Positions 61,373 to 64,000 of a stretch of 64,000 nt of DNA are shown one piece after another (position 1 is the stretch's first letter; each line of letters starts with the position of its first letter). Position numbers and translations under genes: made by a program. The DNA is taken from positions 1,759,501 through 1,823,500 of the forward strand of contig NZ_LZEU01000001.1 in assembly GCF_014490745.1 (NCBI RefSeq). The letters are read 5' to 3'. The notes under the pieces were generated by a model that made no database searches, was not told the DNA's origin, and saw only the letters and a program-made list of their open reading frames with translations. This DNA is from Pseudomonas alcaligenes. GTDB taxonomy: Bacteria; Pseudomonadota; Gammaproteobacteria; Pseudomonadales; Pseudomonadaceae.

Positions 61373-62044
61373 ATGCGTGATTATCAATGGCTATACGAGT
61401 ACTGCCTCAATCGCTTTGGTTCGGTCGCAGCCCTGGAGGCCCGGCTGCCACAGGTGAAGAGTGCCGCCGAGCTGCGCGCCCTGAGTGATGACCGCTATCT
61501 GTCGCTGATCGCCTTGCGCGTATTCCGCGCCGGCCTCAAGCACAGCCTGGTGGATGCCAAGTGGCCGGCCTTCGAGGAAGTGTTCTTCGGCTTCGTCCCG
61601 GAGAAGGTGGCGCTGATGAGTGCCGAGCACCTCGAGCGGCTGATGCAGGATGCGCGGCTGATCCGCCATCTGGGCAAGCTCAAGAGCGTGCCGCGCAACG
61701 CCCAGTTCGTGCTGGATGTGCAGAAGGACAAGGGCAGCTTCGGCGCGCTGATCGCCGATTGGCCGGTCACCGATATCGTTGGCCTGTGGAAATACCTGGC
61801 CAAGCACGGCAGCCAGCTTGGCGGCCTGTCCGCGCCGCGCCTGCTGCGGATGATCGGCAAGGACACCTTTATTCCCACCGACGACATGGTCGCCGCGCTC
61901 AAGGCCCAGGAAATCGTCGACAAGGCGCCGACCAGCCAGAAAGAGCTGGCCGCGGTGCAGGCGGCGTTCAATCAGTGGCACGCCGAAAGCGGCCGGCCGC
62001 TGTGTCAGCTGTCGGTGATGCTGGCCCACACGGTCAATCACTGA
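61373..62044 (+). CDS. DNA-3-methyladenine glycosylase I family protein
   Basis: A 223-residue protein of the Tag (adenine glycosylase) fold. FRAGLKHSLVDAKWPAFEEVF near residue 51 corresponds to the Tag active-site helix. The zinc ligands known in E. coli Tag (Cys4, His17, His175, Cys179) are not obvious here, so this may be a zinc-free branch. It would excise 3-methyladenine from alkylated DNA. AAGGA precedes the ATG at 61373. Confidence 0.8.
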   Translation: MRDYQWLYEYCLNRFGSVAALEARLPQVKSAAELRALSDDRYLSLIALRVFRAGLKHSLVDAKWPAFEEVFFGFVPEKVALMSAEHLERLMQDARLIRHLGKLKSVPRNAQFVLDVQKDKGSFGALIADWPVTDIVGLWKYLAKHGSQLGGLSAPRLLRMIGKDTFIPTDDMVAALKAQEIVDKAPTSQKELAAVQAAFNQWHAESGRPLCQLSVMLAHTVNH

Positions 62045-62244
62045 CAAAGCTACTGCGCGAGCGTGATCTCGGGTTGGGCGGTGCTCGGATAGTCGGTGTG
62101 CCGACTGAACGCACGTTAGTGCGGCTCGCTAGAGCGAGCGGAGCGAGTCATCTGAATGTACTACTCGTACACTCCGGTTCCTGCGCTCCGGCCGCCCCGA
62201 GCTGACACTCGCTCGCTACGCTTTGAATTCCGTGAGGACGTCTT

Positions 62245-63012
62245 ATGGAACAGGACATCATCCGCGTCGCCCAGGCCATCCAGCGCGCCGAACGCATCCT
62301 GATCATCACCGGCGCCGGGCTTTCCGCCGACTCCGGCCTGCCCACCTACCGCGGCCTTGGTGGCCTGTACAACGGCCTGACGGCGGAAGGGCTGCCGATC
62401 GAGGCGGCGCTGTCCGGGCCGATGCTGCAGCGCGATCCGGCACTGTGCTGGAAGTACCTGGCCGAGCTGGGCAAGGCCTGCCTGGGCGCGCAGCCGAATG
62501 CCGGGCATGCCGCCATCGCTGAGCTGCAGCGGCGTAAGCCGGGTTGCTGGGTGCTGACGCAGAATATCGACGGCTACCACCGCCAGGCCGGTTCGCCGCC
62601 GGAGCGGCTGATCGAGATCCATGGCGAGCTGGCGCCGCTGTATTGCCAGTCCTGTGGCGCCGAGGATCCGCAGCTGGCGGCGCACCTGCAACGACCCTTG
62701 CCGCCCCGTTGTGCGCAATGCGGGGGCATCCTGCGCCCACCGGTGGTGCTGTTCGAGGAGATGTTGCCCGAGGATGCCATTGGTCGGCTTTATGAGCAGG
62801 TGCGCGAGGGCTTTGAGGTGGTGCTGGCGGTGGGCACCACGGCGAGCTTCCCCTATATCGTCGAACCTGTGGCGCAAGCCCGCAGGAATGGGGGTTTCAC
62901 CGTGGAAGTGAACCCGGCGCGGACGGAACTCAGCGGCCGGGTGGATGTCTGTTTGGCGGGGCGGGCGTTAGATGTTTTTCCGGAACTACTAAGTCACATT
63001 TCCGGGCATTGA
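62245..63012 (+). CDS. Sirtuin-family NAD-dependent deacylase
   Basis: A 255-residue SIR2 protein. The NAD motif GAGLSADSGLPTYRG lies near residue 23, TQNIDGYH near 105 and the catalytic His in EIHGEL near 124. A zinc ribbon (CQSC ... CAQC) is near residues 133 and 155, and GTTASFPYI near 198 completes the NAD site. It removes acyl groups from lysine. The usual PDFR is replaced by PTYR. Ribosome-binding site GTGAGGACG. Confidence 0.86.
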   Translation: MEQDIIRVAQAIQRAERILIITGAGLSADSGLPTYRGLGGLYNGLTAEGLPIEAALSGPMLQRDPALCWKYLAELGKACLGAQPNAGHAAIAELQRRKPGCWVLTQNIDGYHRQAGSPPERLIEIHGELAPLYCQSCGAEDPQLAAHLQRPLPPRCAQCGGILRPPVVLFEEMLPEDAIGRLYEQVREGFEVVLAVGTTASFPYIVEPVAQARRNGGFTVEVNPARTELSGRVDVCLAGRALDVFPELLSHISGH

Positions 63013-63081
63013 ATTTGCAATCTCGTTCGACAGACGGCATAGTCGCCCCCTTATAAAAACCAGACAGACACGGTCGTGCCC

Positions 63082-63708
63082 ATGCTAAAGCGCTTCGCAC
63101 CCCTCGTGCCCCTCGCACTTACAGTCCTGCTGGCGGCTTGCGCCACCAATCAGGCGCCCCAGTCCACCCAGGTCAACCTCGCCGAGGTCGATCTGCAGCA
63201 GGAGCCCAAGCCGGTTGAATACCTCGGCGATGAGCAGCTGCCGGACTTCGCCAAGGACAAGCCCTATCAGCTGCCGGGTCTGGCGGACAACATCCTGGCC
63301 CACGGCCTGTCGCTGGTCGGTACCCGTTACCGCATGGGCGGCACCTCGGTGACCACCGGTTTCGATTGCAGCGGCTTCGTTGGCTTCCTGTACAAGGAAG
63401 AGGCGGGCATGCAGCTGCCGCGTTCCACCCGCGAGCTGATCAACCTCGACGCGCCGCTGGTATCGCGCAGCGAGCTGAAACCGGGCGACATCATCTTCTT
63501 CAACAACCGTGGCCGCGGCCGCGTCAGTCACGCCGGGATCTACCTGGGTGATGACCAGTTCATCCACTCCAGCAGCAGCCGCAGTGGCGGCGTACGGGTC
63601 GACAGCCTGGACGACAGCTACTGGAGCCGCAGCTACATGGAAGCCAAGCGCGCCCTGGCCATGGCGCCGCAGCAAGACGCCCAGTCGGGCAGCCCGCTGC
63701 ACCGCTGA
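63082..63708 (+). CDS. NlpC/P60 (C40) lipoprotein peptidase, first of two
   Basis: A 208-residue lipoprotein with lipobox LAAC near residue 19. The C40 domain begins ALSLVGTRYRMGGTS (sequence GLSLVGTRYRMGG), with the nucleophile in GFDCSGFV near residue 93 and His in VSHAGIYLGD near 150. C40 peptidases cut peptide cross-links in peptidoglycan (MepS/Spr-like). The ATG at 63082 begins the signal peptide; the GTG at 63076 is in frame too. A second C40 lipoprotein gene starts 76 bp later. Confidence 0.86.
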   Translation: MLKRFAPLVPLALTVLLAACATNQAPQSTQVNLAEVDLQQEPKPVEYLGDEQLPDFAKDKPYQLPGLADNILAHGLSLVGTRYRMGGTSVTTGFDCSGFVGFLYKEEAGMQLPRSTRELINLDAPLVSRSELKPGDIIFFNNRGRGRVSHAGIYLGDDQFIHSSSSRSGGVRVDSLDDSYWSRSYMEAKRALAMAPQQDAQSGSPLHR

Positions 63709-63783
63709 TTCCCTGCCGCGGGCCTTGCGCCCGCGTCGCTTGCTCGGCAGAGTAGGGCGCATTCCGGCCAGGATCGCCCGTTC

Positions 63784-64000
63784 ATGCATTACACGGCTCG
63801 TTTCGCCCTGCTAGTTCTCGCCGCGCTGCTTACCGCCTGCGCCGGCAACCCTCCCGCTCCAGAACCGCAAAATCCCTTTCCGATTGTCAGCGACGGCAGT
63901 GCCGACGATGTACTGATCAGTGCCATCGGCCTGGTTGGCACCCCCTATCGCTACGGCGGCAACACCCCGGACAGCGGTTTCGACTGCAGCGGCCTGATCG
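63784..64000 (+). CDS. NlpC/P60 (C40) lipoprotein peptidase, second of two (3' partial)
   Basis: The first 72 codons are in the window. MHYTARFALLVLAALLTAC gives a lipobox LTAC, and LVGTPYRYGGNTPDSGFDCSGLI contains the C40 nucleophile Cys. The rest lies beyond the edge. AGGATC precedes the ATG. It is a paralogue of the upstream gene (VGTRYRMGG versus VGTPYRYGG), so the two probably arose by duplication. Confidence 0.82.
   Translation, partial: MHYTARFALLVLAALLTACAGNPPAPEPQNPFPIVSDGSADDVLISAIGLVGTPYRYGGNTPDSGFDCSGLI

Noticed and set aside
62124..62139. Hairpin GCTCGCT-AG-AGCGAGC upstream of the sirtuin gene as a terminator
   Set aside because: No T tract follows on either strand, and the surrounding sequence is a run of CGAGC-like repeats, so the function cannot be supported.

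Overview
The window looks like chromosomal DNA of a Pseudomonas species: it is GC-rich throughout, the gene families are typical of that genus (AtuABCDEFG, CmoAB, a second Lon protease beside a chagasin-type inhibitor, Rnd-YcgL-YcgN, TtcA, DUF2897, TorF-type porin), and many gaps hold Pseudomonas-style REP palindromes. Almost all of it is densely packed genes. I saw no tRNA, rRNA, insertion sequence, prophage or CRISPR array. The first and last genes run off the edges.

Layout. 1-3083: a membrane-anchored repeat protein and a Pro/Ala-rich lipoprotein. 3160-13644: the acyclic terpene utilization (atu) operon, atuABCDEFG on the minus strand with its TetR repressor gene atuR divergent. The shared promoter region holds two mirror-image operators, and five of the six operon gaps hold palindromic repeats. 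13821-16204: two tandem periplasmic binding-protein paralogues, then a CPBP membrane protease. 16228-18173: cmoA-cmoB-DUF2897 (wobble uridine modification). 18383-24483: lipoprotein, diguanylate cyclase, lysoplasmalogenase, cysteine-peptidase inhibitor and a second Lon. 24556-28570: AraC regulator, sulfurtransferase, acyltransferase and SMP-30-like protein. 28743-33918: rnd-ycgL-dehydrogenase-ycgN-metallopeptidase, then an RNA methyltransferase and an HNH protein. 34002-41643: envelope proteins, oligopeptidase, HIT protein and glutamine amidotransferase. 41789-47574: SDR/MerR, the VWA/MoxR pair, cysK and a DMT exporter. 47707-55182: a porin/amidohydrolase/LysR unit, then an amidohydrolase/acyl-CoA ligase/CoA-transferase operon. 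55341-58339: sprT, Yip1-like, DnaJ-like, ttcA. 58679-59452: an isolated TylF-like methyltransferase. 59766-61244: a DAHP synthase gene behind an unusual leader. 61373-64000: Tag glycosylase, sirtuin and two NlpC/P60 lipoproteins.

The most interesting finding is the leader of the DAHP synthase gene. A 39-codon reading frame ends in AYFFYGYWFSH and is followed by a 13-bp perfect terminator hairpin. A second small, Tyr-rich frame with its own ribosome-binding site follows, then a hairpin just before the gene's Shine-Dalgarno sequence. This looks like two-stage, translation-dependent control of aromatic amino acid synthesis. Second is a dispersed, near-palindromic element of about 140 bp in three copies (18243, 32908, 55851). 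The outer arms differ between copies but stay complementary within each copy, which suggests selection for the folded form. Third is the atu control region: two inverted copies of one operator, each containing an outward-facing TTGCTT hexamer.
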